This document shows positions 1 through 13,400 of a DNA stretch of 64,000 nucleotides, piece by piece. Where the stretch lies: NCBI GenBank assembly GCA_009746045.1, contig RPFO01000312.1:1899639-1963638 (forward strand), in the 5' to 3' direction. This stretch comes from Mesostigma viride. Taxonomy: Eukaryota; Streptophyta; Mesostigmatophyceae; Mesostigmatales; Mesostigmataceae. The translations under genes and the position numbers were made by a program. The notes beneath the pieces are model-generated. The model was not told the DNA's origin and did not search any database. It was given only the letters and a program-made list of their open reading frames with translations. Position 1 is the stretch's first letter; each line of letters opens with the position of its first letter.

Positions 1-258
1 AGGCGCGCCAGGGAGGAGCAGGACGCCAGGGAGAGGCGCGCCAGGGAGGTGCAGGAGGCCAGCGAGAGGCGTGCCAGGGGGGAGCAGGAGGCCGGGGAGA
101 GGCACGCCAGGGAGGTGCAGGAAGCCAGGGAGAGGTACGCCAGGGAGGTGCAGGAGGCCAGGGAGAGGCGCGCCAGGGAGGTGCAGGAGGCCGGGGAGAG
201 GCGCGCCAGGGAGGTGCAGGAGGCCGGGGAGAGGCGCGCCAGGGAGGTGCAGGAGGCA
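1..258 (+). repeat. 30-bp coding minisatellite
   Basis: Tandem 30-bp units of the type GAGAGGCGCGCCAGGGAGGT plus GCAGGAGGCC, about eight visible copies with a few substitutions. The unit length is a multiple of three, so the frame of the coiled-coil protein is kept. Confidence 0.85.
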
Positions 259-327
259 TTTCAGAGAAGTGCTTCACGTTTTTGGCATAGCTACAGCCAT
301 CCTGCAAAACCCAAACAGCTCTTCTGA
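1..327 (+). CDS. 3' end of a gene encoding a repetitive charged coiled-coil protein (partial)
   Basis: The frame is open from the left edge to TGA at 325-327. It encodes about eight to ten copies of a 10-residue unit of the type RRAREVQEAG, rich in Arg, Glu, Gln and Ala, then a non-repetitive tail (residues FQRSASRFWHSYSHPAKPKQLF, split here in words: aromatic and basic). Such heptad-like alternation of charged residues and Ala/Val suggests a long single helix or coiled coil. The 5' part lies outside the window, so the start and full length are unknown. The TGA could be bypassed by splicing to a downstream exon, because a pyrimidine-CTTAG acceptor-like site follows at about 333. Function cannot be assigned. 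It could also be a chance open frame in a minisatellite, but the purely third-position-tolerant variation between copies argues for coding. Confidence 0.45.
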   Translation, partial: RRAREEQDARERRAREVQEASERRARGEQEAGERHAREVQEARERYAREVQEARERRAREVQEAGERRAREVQEAGERRAREVQEAFQRSASRFWHSYSHPAKPKQLF

Positions 328-333
328 GTCCTT

Positions 334-473
334 AGCAACGTGCAGAGGCCATGGTTATCTTTAGGAACACTGCCTCCACTTACACTGGCCGCACGCACAC
401 TTGCAGCCAGTGTGGCAAATTGTGCATGGACACATTAATTGGTCCTCGGACCCGGCCAGTCTGCTTCAAGTGA
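334..473 (+). CDS. possible last exon of the upstream gene, short Cys-rich tail
   Basis: After an acceptor-like CTTAG at 329-333 a frame runs to TGA at 471-473. It contains a CxxC pair and two more Cys (THTCSQCGKLC, then RPVCFK), as in small zinc-binding tails, and an internal ATG at 351. It could be the terminal exon spliced to the coiled-coil exon or a short independent frame. Downstream there are candidate 3'-end signals: TGTAA near 578 and AATAAA near 646. No family is recognised. Confidence 0.25.
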
Positions 474-1075
474 TCACCACAACTGTGCCTTATGTTCGAT
501 TTGTTTTTGACGCACCATATGCACCATATGTATGATGAGTATGTTAACTGTGCATGCATCTACCTGTATAATACATGGTGTAAGTAATTGTGTAGACATT
601 CAGCCTTGAGTTCTTGAGGTAAGTGTAAGTTTGTATATATTGCAAATAAAATTACCATTACTACAAACTATGTTGCACCTGCAGGCCATATATGTGTTCA
701 TAAAACGGCACTTGTGTGGATGTCGGAGTACTCACGTACCTGGGTTTGCTTTCCAATATTAGCATGGATGTGACATGATACAAGTGGTAGGATTTCCATT
801 TAGAGTCATTTGAGGCCGGCATATCTTGGCTGTGTGGCCAACTCCACTCGTGCCGATGTTTGCTTATAAAATTCAGCGCATGAATGTGGTCTTACAATCG
901 AGCTTGATCTACGTGCATGCAGGCGACATGCCTCGTGATCGACATCCAGGTATATCCCTCCATGGCACTAGCTGCATGGGCAGAGCGTTTTCTTGTAGTG
1001 TAACGTTACAGTTGCACTTCCTTGAATATGATGTCAATAAAGACCCATGCACTCATCATGCGCGAGTTTGTTTTT

Positions 1076-1780
1076 CATTCATTCATTCATTCATTCATTC
1101 ATTCATTCATTCATTCATTCATTCATTCATTCATTCATTCATTCATTCATTCATTCATTCATTCATTCATTCATTCATTCATTCATTCATTCATTCATTC
1201 ATTCATTCATTCATTCATTCATTCATTCATTCATTCATTCATTCATTCATTCACCCACCCACCCACCCACCCACCCACCCACCCACCCACCCACCCACCC
1301 ACCCACCCACCCACCCACCCACCCACCCACCCACCCACCCACCCACCCACCCACCCACCCACCCACCCACCCACCCACCCACCCACCCACCCACCCACCC
1401 ACCCACCCACCCACCCACCCACCCACCCACCCACCCACCCACCCACCCACCCACCCACCCACCCACCCACCCACCCACCCACCCACCCACCCACCCACCC
1501 ACCCACCCACCACCCACCCACCCACCCACCCACCCACCCACCCACCCACCCACCCACCCACCCACCCACCCATTCATTCATTCATTCATTCATTCATTCA
1601 TTCATTCATTCATTCATTCATTCATTCATTCATTCATTCATTCATTCATTCATTCATTCATTCATTCATTCATTCATTCATTCATTCATTCATTCATTCA
1701 TTCATTCATTCATTCATTCATTCATTCATTCATTCATTCATTCATTCATTCATTCATTCATTCATTCATTCATTCATTCA
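1076..1780. repeat. (ATTC)n-(ACCC)n-(ATTC)n compound tetranucleotide tract
   Basis: Three blocks: ATTC from about 1076 to 1251, ACCC/CACC from about 1252 to 1572, then ATTC again from about 1573 to 1780. The only break in the middle block is one 3-base unit near 1510. The minus strand of the middle block is (GGGT)n of about 80 units, an ideal G-quadruplex former. All long frames here are repeat translations, not genes. Confidence 0.97.
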
Positions 1781-2010
1781 CGTGCCTCCGGTGGGAGAGT
1801 CACGGGGTACCAACTTTTGAGTAGGTACCTTTCATCCCTGCTTGATGCACATCAAGAAGGGGGCATGGGCCCCCCCACCCCTATCGTTACCGTGAAAGGA
1901 CGGCCACAAGTTCAATAAAGCGGCTCACTGGGAGAGTCTAGCAACTACTGCGGTTGCAATAAAGCTTCGACATAACAAAAGCATAGCGGGTGCATTAGGG
2001 CTGCCCCATG
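1781..2010 (-). mobile_element. LINE 3'-end-like sequence attached to the ATTC tract
   Basis: The sequence starting CGTGCCTCCGGTGGGAGAGT at 1781 resembles the one starting at 18962 and 22186 (CGTGCTCCCGTTGGGGAGTC), including the following GTCACGG and the ATCCCTG some 40 bases further. At those sites it is preceded by a (TTAA)n tail. The tetranucleotide tract therefore sits where the tail of a minus-strand retroposon would be. The element body is not recognisable. Confidence 0.4.
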
Positions 2011-4939
2011 GTCCAGTGGCCACAGATAGGCTTGGAAGTCATTTAGAGGCGCCGGTTTGGGAGAATGTAGAGGCCTCTCCTGGACCTGAGGGGTTTTAGG
2101 GGCACACCCAGGGTTCACCCACAACCACTTTTTCAGCTAAACCGTCTAGATCTCGCTCTGAACATTAGCCAGCCATCATTTTCATCACAGAAGTCTATGT
2201 ACGCATTTCCATGCACCTCCATTCATTCAGTTTTGTCACCTTGAACGACTCGACAAATGCGGATAAGACAACAGCAAGCTCAAGCTACGTACCATATGGT
2301 CCTGCCGGAAATCTGCCGGAGAATCCGGATGGATTCTCCAGCAGCTTAGATTTCTGGCCTGAGCTGGTTCTACGCCTCGATCATTGATAAAGAGATTGAC
2401 AATTGTGGTTGATGGGCCTCTAGTCAATGATATGAAGCACAATGAGTTTTTCAATCAGAGTTCGTATAAGCCACTCCAACAAGATCAGCAACATGCATCA
2501 TATGGACAAGACACTTGCACAAAGGCTGGCCGGCTGTCAACGAAAAGTGCCAGGTAAAAAAAGCAAATCTAACTACCTTCTTTGTCTGACCTGCAACAAA
2601 CGCTTTCGAAAGAACTATGAAAATGAATGGCCAATGTGTTTACTCACGCACACTTACCAGAGCAATATGCCAAGGATTGTCACTGACATGTCAGCCACGG
2701 ATGTGACCGCCAGAGACCAGCCGCACCGCATGCCTCCCCGTGCATATCAATGAGACGACCAGCACAGGCCAGAAGACTCACGTGCGTATGCCTCCGCTAG
2801 TCACTGTAGAGGTTTTCCATACCGAGGCAGCTCTTATTGATCATGCAATATCTAGGCAATACCTTTCCTTGCTTCTTCTTAGTTCGCATGGCTGCCCACG
2901 AGAGAACGAGGATTTTGGACGTGCAGGTCGATACCAGCTGCATCATCAACTCCCCGCCAACTGCCAAGTGACTACACGGATGGCTGATGTGAATTTCTAG
3001 ACCCCGAATCCTGTGGGCGGAGGCGCCGGCCAGGAGCACCCGCTGAGGCAATCCGCTCAGGCAGTCGTTGGTTGACACCCCCCTGCTTAGTGCATGTGCA
3101 AAAGCAACTTACGCTGCCTACCTGCATGAGAACCAGGGGGGCATTCGCCGCTATCCGAATTCGACGAAGAGTTTAGGGCAGCGTCACCCCAGAAAAATAA
3201 CTAGACGCTTGGATACATCTATGTGCCATCCAATCAGTCACCCACCAGAAAGCATACTAATGTGTCACAGATTGTCGCTGGAGACGCGCGCTCGTCAATG
3301 CGAAAAGTTTCAATACGAACCTGTAGCACTGTGCAGCCCAACATCCCTCATGTACAAAAAGGCCGTCTCTTCCGTTTCAAAACGATTCCTAGGCCCTATG
3401 CGATTCTCCAATGCGAACGCTGCGATAACGCGAGGGCAGTTAGTCTCGGAACCCGACACGCTTCACCTTGTCATTTCCGTCGTGGGGAAAAGATATTGCG
3501 AATATTGTTACATTGGGAAAATGAAAGTCATCCTTTAGAAACGCCTCGAGCTCTCACTGTCATTGGCGCCTAAAACGCCACGAGTGCAGTGGAGCACCGA
3601 ATTCCGCAAGGCATTATTTGTATCCGCCTGTCCGCCATAACTTTTGCCCTTTTATTTCAGCTTTATTTTCATAATTTTGCCAGTTTACCAGTGTTGCGAG
3701 CGCCATAACTTTTGGCGAATGTGAACCTCTTCGTCCAGCCCAGCAATTTGAATCTCTTTGTCCAGCCCGTGACGCAGCTGGCTGCTGGCGGCACTGTGGC
3801 GGCAATTAATGCTCCGAGGCAAGAGGCCAGAAATAGGATGTCAGACGCCAGCAGCAAAATCAGGGAGCCATCAGCCAGGACGCGGGTTTTATGACGTAGC
3901 CCTGCTGTAGCCTGCAGTAGCCTCGCCTTGCGCCCTGCTTGTGCTGTTATTTTGGAGCCTGCATTATTGGTAAGTTGCGCACAGTAATTGCACAACCAGA
4001 AACGATTGTCATGCTATGGGCGCCAATTTAATTACGAAATGCCCAACGTGGTCGGAAATTTGTGTTGCGTATATCTAAGTTGAAATGCCCTGAGTTGCAA
4101 TTTGCGTCTTTAAGGCGAGCATGAGGAGTGAATTAAAGAAAACTTTGCACCGAAAGATGGCGTGGCTGTCTGTACGCGAGGGCCATGGCAGTATCCGTGC
4201 TCATGCATAAAGACACGTCGACTATGTCAGTTATTTTCGGCCTCCTGCCATTATTTCCGAGTGCTTATGCTGGGTAGATGTAAGCCGGGAAGCCATGTGC
4301 AAGGTTCTTGTTCGCATTTATGCCCTTCTGGGTGTGCTCCTGCTTCTGAACTGCCCCGACTTAACAGCCTTGCCAGTTCCGAAGAGTCAGGTAATTTATT
4401 TGCAGTTGTCCGTGAGCTTCCATGCACAAGCAGCCATTTACGTAGAATGCATCCTGTCGTTCCCTCCTTTATGAGCAAGCGCGCGTGATTTGTCGAGGGT
4501 TTTCCTCTCAGCATCATTTATGATGCAATGAGACTTACAGGATCGACCTTTGACTGCACCATAGAATTTGGAATCATCTTCATTTTCGCACACTTGTTGC
4601 GTTTGGTTGGCTGACCCCTCTAATGACTTGGTCTCTAGTTGTGAGCCCACTACAAAATTAACTTTCGAAGTATTTTGCTGCCTGGAATCGAATGGACAGG
4701 CCTCCGTAAGCCGTAGCACCCCGGGAAGCTATGCTGCCAGCAAAGCCCCTGTGGGTTCCTCACGTTTCGCCAGCACAGCGGTCTCATCGGTGCACAAGCA
4801 GTCACCAACTGGCATCCCTCTTGCCCCCGCTCGTGAGTAAACCCTGGTTGCCTTGAAATGCAAATCGCATGTGTATTTGAATTGTACATGTGTTCTGAGC
4901 AATGGTTGATAATTTGCCGGCATGTTTTGGTCTGTGTCA

Positions 4940-4944
<5 letters not shown>
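2011..4944. other. no recognisable gene
   Basis: Frames of up to about 150 codons occur on both strands but none shows a domain, motif or codon pattern I recognise. Unidentified 5' exons of the GT29 gene could lie here, but no membrane-anchor exon was found. Confidence 0.5.
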
Positions 4945-7450
<2,506 letters not shown>

Positions 7451-10400
7451 GACTAGGAACCACCGCCAGCAAGGTGCTGTCATCCGCACCTCAAACTCCG
7501 CGGCTAGGCAACCACACGCCACGCCGGCCACAGATCACCACCAAAGGGGGCAAGCCGGCCCCGAAACCCTGGTCCTTATCCCAAGCGCCAGGTGGCAGCC
7601 CTAAAGCAGCCACCAGCCCATTGAGCTCCAAGTCCCCCGCGCCCCCCCCCCGCGCAAATCAGGCCACCCCCGCGTTGAAAATAGCATCCACCCCGGCATC
7701 ACCTGTCCGGGCGCCAGCATTCCCGCCTGCACGCAGCGCGGCTGTCGCGCCGAAGCGTCCCGCAGCGACAGCTGGCAGTCCCTGGATCACTGGGGCCCAC
7801 CGCCAGCCGCACCTGGGGATCGTGCATGGGCTGAATCTGGGCCGACTGGGGGCTGCCCGGCGGAAGGCCGCCAAGGAGGCGTCTGCCATATCCAAGAACA
7901 GGAGAGGGTTCTATGGGGCCGTGGCTCCCTCTCCATCACCGTCACCGTCGCCCTCATTGTCGCCGTTGTCGTTGCCTCCCTCGCACCCTGGCCCAGGGGG
8001 GCCAGGGAACCCTCCCTCCCTGGGTTCTTCAGCATCTGGGCCAGGGGGTAGCTCAGGGGGCGCCGGCGGCGTGACAGCGGCTAGTGGTACCTCTGGTGGC
8101 ATCGAAGCCTCTGGTGCCGGCCAACCGAGCGGGGGGGCAGGGGCTGCATCATCCGGTCCTGGGGGTGGGCTAGGAGCGGCTGGTTTAAGGGCGGGCGTGG
8201 GAGCGGGTATAATGGGGAGCTTGGGGGGGAGGAAGGATCCTGGGAGGATTCCCGTGGCGACGCCGAAAGTAGCGGTGGGCAACACGGGTCGGGGGACGAC
8301 GTATTGGGGGGATGATGCACGCGCGGAGGAGGACAGGGAGGAGGACAAGGAGAATGCAGAGGAGCCAGAGGAAGGGTCGGATGAAGAAGACGAGGCAGGG
8401 AGGGTGGCATCGGGGAGCAGTGGGGCAGCACCGGCGCGGCTGCCCCCCCCAGCGAGGGGTACCCAAGGGAGTAAGGGGCCACCGCAGGGGAAGGGGCGTG
8501 GGGGTGGGGGTAGTGTTGGGGCGAGGCGGGTGCCAGCAGCTAGCGCGGGGGCAAACCGGAGGGGCGCGTCGAGGAAGCCCCCTCCCAGAGGGGGCAAGGG
8601 GGCGGGGGCGAAGGGGGCGGCCGGCAGGGGGAATGTCAGGGGTGGCGGGGACCAGCACGAGCGCGGGAGTGACGTCCGCAGTTTATTGGCGCGTGTGTAC
8701 CCGAATATCCCGCGACCAGCAAGCGGCAAGTGTCCGGTGCTGTGGCAGGGGGACCGAAACTGCCAGAAGGTAGGGGGGCCGTGTTTTGATGCTTGATACA
8801 CAGTGAAGTAGGGCGGGGCTTTGATATGACTCAATCTTCAGCTGTTTGTTTATTATTAGCCAGTCACTTGAGTAGTGGTGACGTCTGCGAATGCAGGAGC
8901 TTTGCCGAACGTCCTGCACCCTGTCTGCCCTCCTGCCGACTGGGCTTGCCTCGCCTCGCCTCGCCTCGCCTCGCCTCGCCTCGCCTCGCCTCGCCTCGCC
9001 TCGCCTCGCCTCGCCTCGCCTTGCATGGCATGGCATGTCATGGCCTTGCATGGCATGGCCTTACCGTGCCTTGCCTTATCTGGCCTTGTCTTGGCTCCAA
9101 TTGGCTGGCAGCAAATCGGCAACACAAAAAATCTGTGAATTTTGATGGTTAAAATCCTGGCTCGCCTTGGCTTTGTCTGGATCGGCCTCACTTTGGGTGG
9201 TGCCCCATGCCCCCCCATCAGCCCACCCCCCTCCCTGGCTGGTGCCTCCTGCCCATGCAAGCGGTGGACGCGCCAGAGCTCTTCAAGCTGGCCCGGTCCC
9301 GCAACCAGCGCACGTCGTCCGGCAAGGTCAATGGGGCACACTTTGCCGCCGACCTGCCCACCAGCCAGTACCCGCCAGGTGAGAGACTGGTAGGGGTCTG
9401 CCTTGAAAAGAGATGGCCTCGCATCCTTTTCAGAAAACGAGACTTCTTTTAATTTTTACAGCCCTAGGGCCAGATCGCTAAAGAGGGGGGTGAAGGCATG
9501 AGCCGGGCTGGCCCGGTGGCTGGGTTGCCGGGTGTAGAATCGTGGATCTCATAAATGGGGTCAGTCAAACCCACGAAAGATCTTAATTTGCTGACAGACT
9601 GTTCCGTTAGTTTTCCCATTAATTAGTCATCCTGGGGTGTTTTTGCTGGATCTGTAAACTCACCTCTGCCATCTGCGCTATCCTGTAAGATATAATCATA
9701 CTTACTTGACAGTATTAGGCTACAGCTCCACAATTAGGTTAAAGTGAGAGTGCTCCATTTCTCGATGTGGTTTACCCTCCCCTACGTGATCCTTTAAGCT
9801 TGGCATCCTACCACCTGGCAGTTTCTTTTTGTGTTCAAGAGGCGCCTGGGCACTTGGTCCAGACAATGAAGCACTTCCCTGGAGGGTTTAGTCGTGCAAT
9901 CATATAATAAAGGGCGTGTTGTTATACCTATAAGGGCATGTTGTTGTACCCACCCTGAATGGCTGACCCAGTGCGCCCAAGAATCCTTTTCACAAGAGTT
10001 GTCATGTGTGCGTCCTACGAATCATGCGTGGACCGCCAATGTCTGGCTGGACAGTGGACCAGTTCATCCGCCCTTGCCACCCACCCTGAGTCATCTGCTA
10101 TGTTGCCCCCTACCATGCTTTCCTAATAATGGACTTATCTTACTGCAGATTTCCGACTGGACCAGTTCATCATCAGCCGCGAGAACCGATTGGTGATGAA
10201 CAACCGCGCACACGCACGGCTGGCGCCAGAGGCACGGCTGCTCAAGGACAAGGACCTGCCCAAGGTACGTTGCTCAGTAGGGGTGAGAAGCGTCACGAAC
10301 CGCGAACCTCTTGCTCGGTAGGGGTGAGAACTAGAAGCATCATCAACTGCACTACTAACTGTTCAGTACTAGGCTTCGAATTTGACAGTGCCATAAAGGG

Positions 10401-13400
10401 GTCGCTTTGCCCAGCTCTAGTAGTGGTGAGAAGCATCACTCACTGCACGAACTGGGACTCCATATCAGGCCAGGGGTCTGCCCGCCCGAAGCAAGGTATG
10501 ATAAACGCGTAACATGCGTGGGTGGTGACTGGGGAATAAGGATTCCAGGCCAAGGCAACATGTCTGCACTACTGGGCGCATTGAGGGGTGGGATGTTATA
10601 GTGGAAATGTAACACTGCTCTGTGGCAGGGTTTGTGAGAAGTTATTGCCCTGCTGTGATCACCACCCCACCTCTACCTACCCTTACCTCCACACCGAACG
10701 TCCCCCATCCTCAGTTTCCTCGGCCATATGTTGACTTCTCCTCGAAATAAAGGATTTGGCAAAACTATCTTCCACTGCCCCCCTCCACTGGGCCTCCTGG
10801 TTCCCCTTTACAATTCACCCCCCACGCTGAGCCCCCACCCCATCCCCCCACCCTCACCCCAATGCCCCGCCCCCCTCACCATTTTCCTCGGCCATATGTT
10901 GACTTCATTTCGACATCTGCCCCCCTCCACTGGGCCTGAAACTTTCCCCACGCCGAGACCTCCCCCCCCTCCCCCCCATTCACCCCCAATGCCCCGCCCC
11001 CCTCCCCATGTCCCTCTGCCAGATGTTTGACTTCACCAGCTGTGCAGTCGTGGGCAGCTCCGATTCGCTCAAGAAGGGGATGCGCGGCAAGGAGATCGAC
11101 GAACACTCGGTGGTAATCCGCTTCAACCGCGCGCCCACCAAGGGGTGAGTCACACACTGGGAAATATTATATTACCTATGGTTAACTTGACAGTTTGGTA
11201 GGGTTGGGGTACAATAGTGGGTAATTAATTTGCAGCCGGTGTTAAGTGCGGGATAAAGAGTAATCGTCGCAGGCAGTGGGCGTATGCTTCCGTGGTGGAC
11301 CCAAATTAAAGGTTAAGTTGGTTTTGGACCAACAATGCAATTGTTTCTACAACCGGGGTGTCCTTGGCAATAAGATTGCCTCGCATCACCTAAAACTATA
11401 AGTCTATCGGAGACGTGTGTTTCAGTCAAACACACCTGTGAAGGTCAATTTCGAAGTTGCTATGCCAGCCTATGATACAATTATCTGGAACGATCATGGT
11501 TAAGGGAATGCCAGCTTGTCCTGGGGTTCCACATATTGCCGAAGTTGACAACCATGGAACCCAACTTGTACCTCTATTTCTGGCACGCGCCTGTTCCTGA
11601 ATCTCCATGCCCTGCCTAGTTAGGCTCCTGTCTAATAGATAGAGTCTAGTCCCTAAATGGCATCGCTATTCGAACACCACTCGTGGCACCGCTGGGACAC
11701 ATGGATCAGCACTGCTTTGTCATTCCTGCAGACATGTCAATGGGATAATTATGTGTCCCTACAGGCATGTCCATCGGACAATCATGCATGCCTATATGCA
11801 TATTTTGAGCCTGTGCTGGTTGTCTGATGATATCTGTCTCTTCTGTTGCTGCTTCGCCTGGTCCTTCCTCACATTGTGCCTAGTTGTGCCTGCCGACCGA
11901 TATTTCCGATTCTGGTTTCGCGGTGGCCACACCTCACCCTGCCTGGCGTACCCATGTGTTGCGGGGCCTGCCTTGTCTGCGCACCTTCACCGTTATCCCT
12001 CCCCCCTGCCACCAGCTTTGAGCAGTTTGCCGGCAGCAAGACGTCGCTGCGACTTCAGAACCCGGAGCGCATGGGTGCGTGCTTGCCTCTACTGCCGGCA
12101 CTAGTTAGGCCCATTCATGTCATATTCATGTCATATTCATGTCATATTCATGTCATATTCATGTCATATTCATGTCATACAGAACCCGAAGCGCAGACGT
12201 GCGTGCTTGCCTCCACTCAGTGTTTTTTTAGTGGCGTTTTGCCGCCAATTGTGGCGGTGTGGCACCGAATTTGGTGATTTGTGGCAGTGCCACACCCTTT
12301 GGCAAGGGGGTCCATACGCCACAATTTGGCGGTGCTGTTCTGCTTTCTCGTTTCCGTTCACCACAGAGTGGCCGTGCATATAAGTCGACCCTACTACAGC
12401 TGACATCACGATTGGCTGTGTCAGAACACTCATCTGCCACAATTCCGCCACAAACCGCCCTCTAGAGCAACAACAACAACAACAACAAGTCCGCAGGTGG
12501 CGCTGAAGGCCACTCTGCAGTGATCTGTCGGCACTGAGTGAGCAGGGGCCGCATAACACTCACTCGCTGTAATATTGGCCCTTGTAGCGCCGCGCCAGTC
12601 TACTTGTAGTTTCTGCGCCGGAGAATCACGTCGCTGCACCGAGGAGAGTTAGACGAAAGCCCCTTGGGTGCCACGCCACACGTGGCCGTGCCGGGCCCAA
12701 GTTTTACTAGCTAAAAGCCACACGGTGGCCAAGTCAGCAGTTGTTCCGGAAGTTGAAAACGCCACACGTGGCCGAGTGCAAAAACCTTAAAAGGAAACCC
12801 TGCCTCCTCTGCTGGAACTAGTTAGGCATTTTCCTACTATACTCCTGTCATATTCATGTCATAAAATTTCCTCTATCACTGTCCATTATTTAAATCTCCC
12901 CAACTTATGTTTATGGACAGTCAACTACACCACCAATGATGGAGTTGCTGCTAGCGATGATGGTTGCCAGTGCTGTTTTCACTAGTACTGCCGCCTCCAA
13001 ATCTCTTACCCGTTCGAATTGGTGTACTCGTTTCCCGGGGCAGGTGACTGCATGGACAATGACTTGATCTTTCAATCAAGCAGGCGAGTGCACGGAGCTG
13101 CTGATGATCATGATCTCTGAAGCTGCGTTCGTTAATATCCGTGTCATATGTGGTCTCCTATCAAAATGATATCAACACAAGCAGGCGAGTGCACGGACAA
13201 GGAGCTGCTGATGATCAAGGGCTACAGCATCTCGGCCAACAAGAACTCCCACTGCAACTTTGCCGTCATCTCGCCGCAGTTCAATGGTGAGCGTCACGTC
13301 GTTGTTGTAGGGGAGGGCAGGTGGGCTGATGTATCAATTAGACAGCCAGAAATCTGAGGAGAATCTGGACCAGGGTAGCTCAAGCCTGCTGTTGTCTTGT

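Noticed and set aside
826-1918. ORFs made of FIHS and THPP repeats, and GGWV repeats on the other strand
   Set aside because: Translations of the tetranucleotide tract.
7911-8834. 307-codon minus-strand ORF opposite GT29 exon 1
   Set aside because: Shadow of a GC-rich low-complexity exon; the plus strand joins to sialylmotif exons in phase.
8856-9341. Arg/Gly/Glu-Ala repeat ORF on the minus strand
   Set aside because: Repeat translation of the CTCGC tract in GT29 intron 1.
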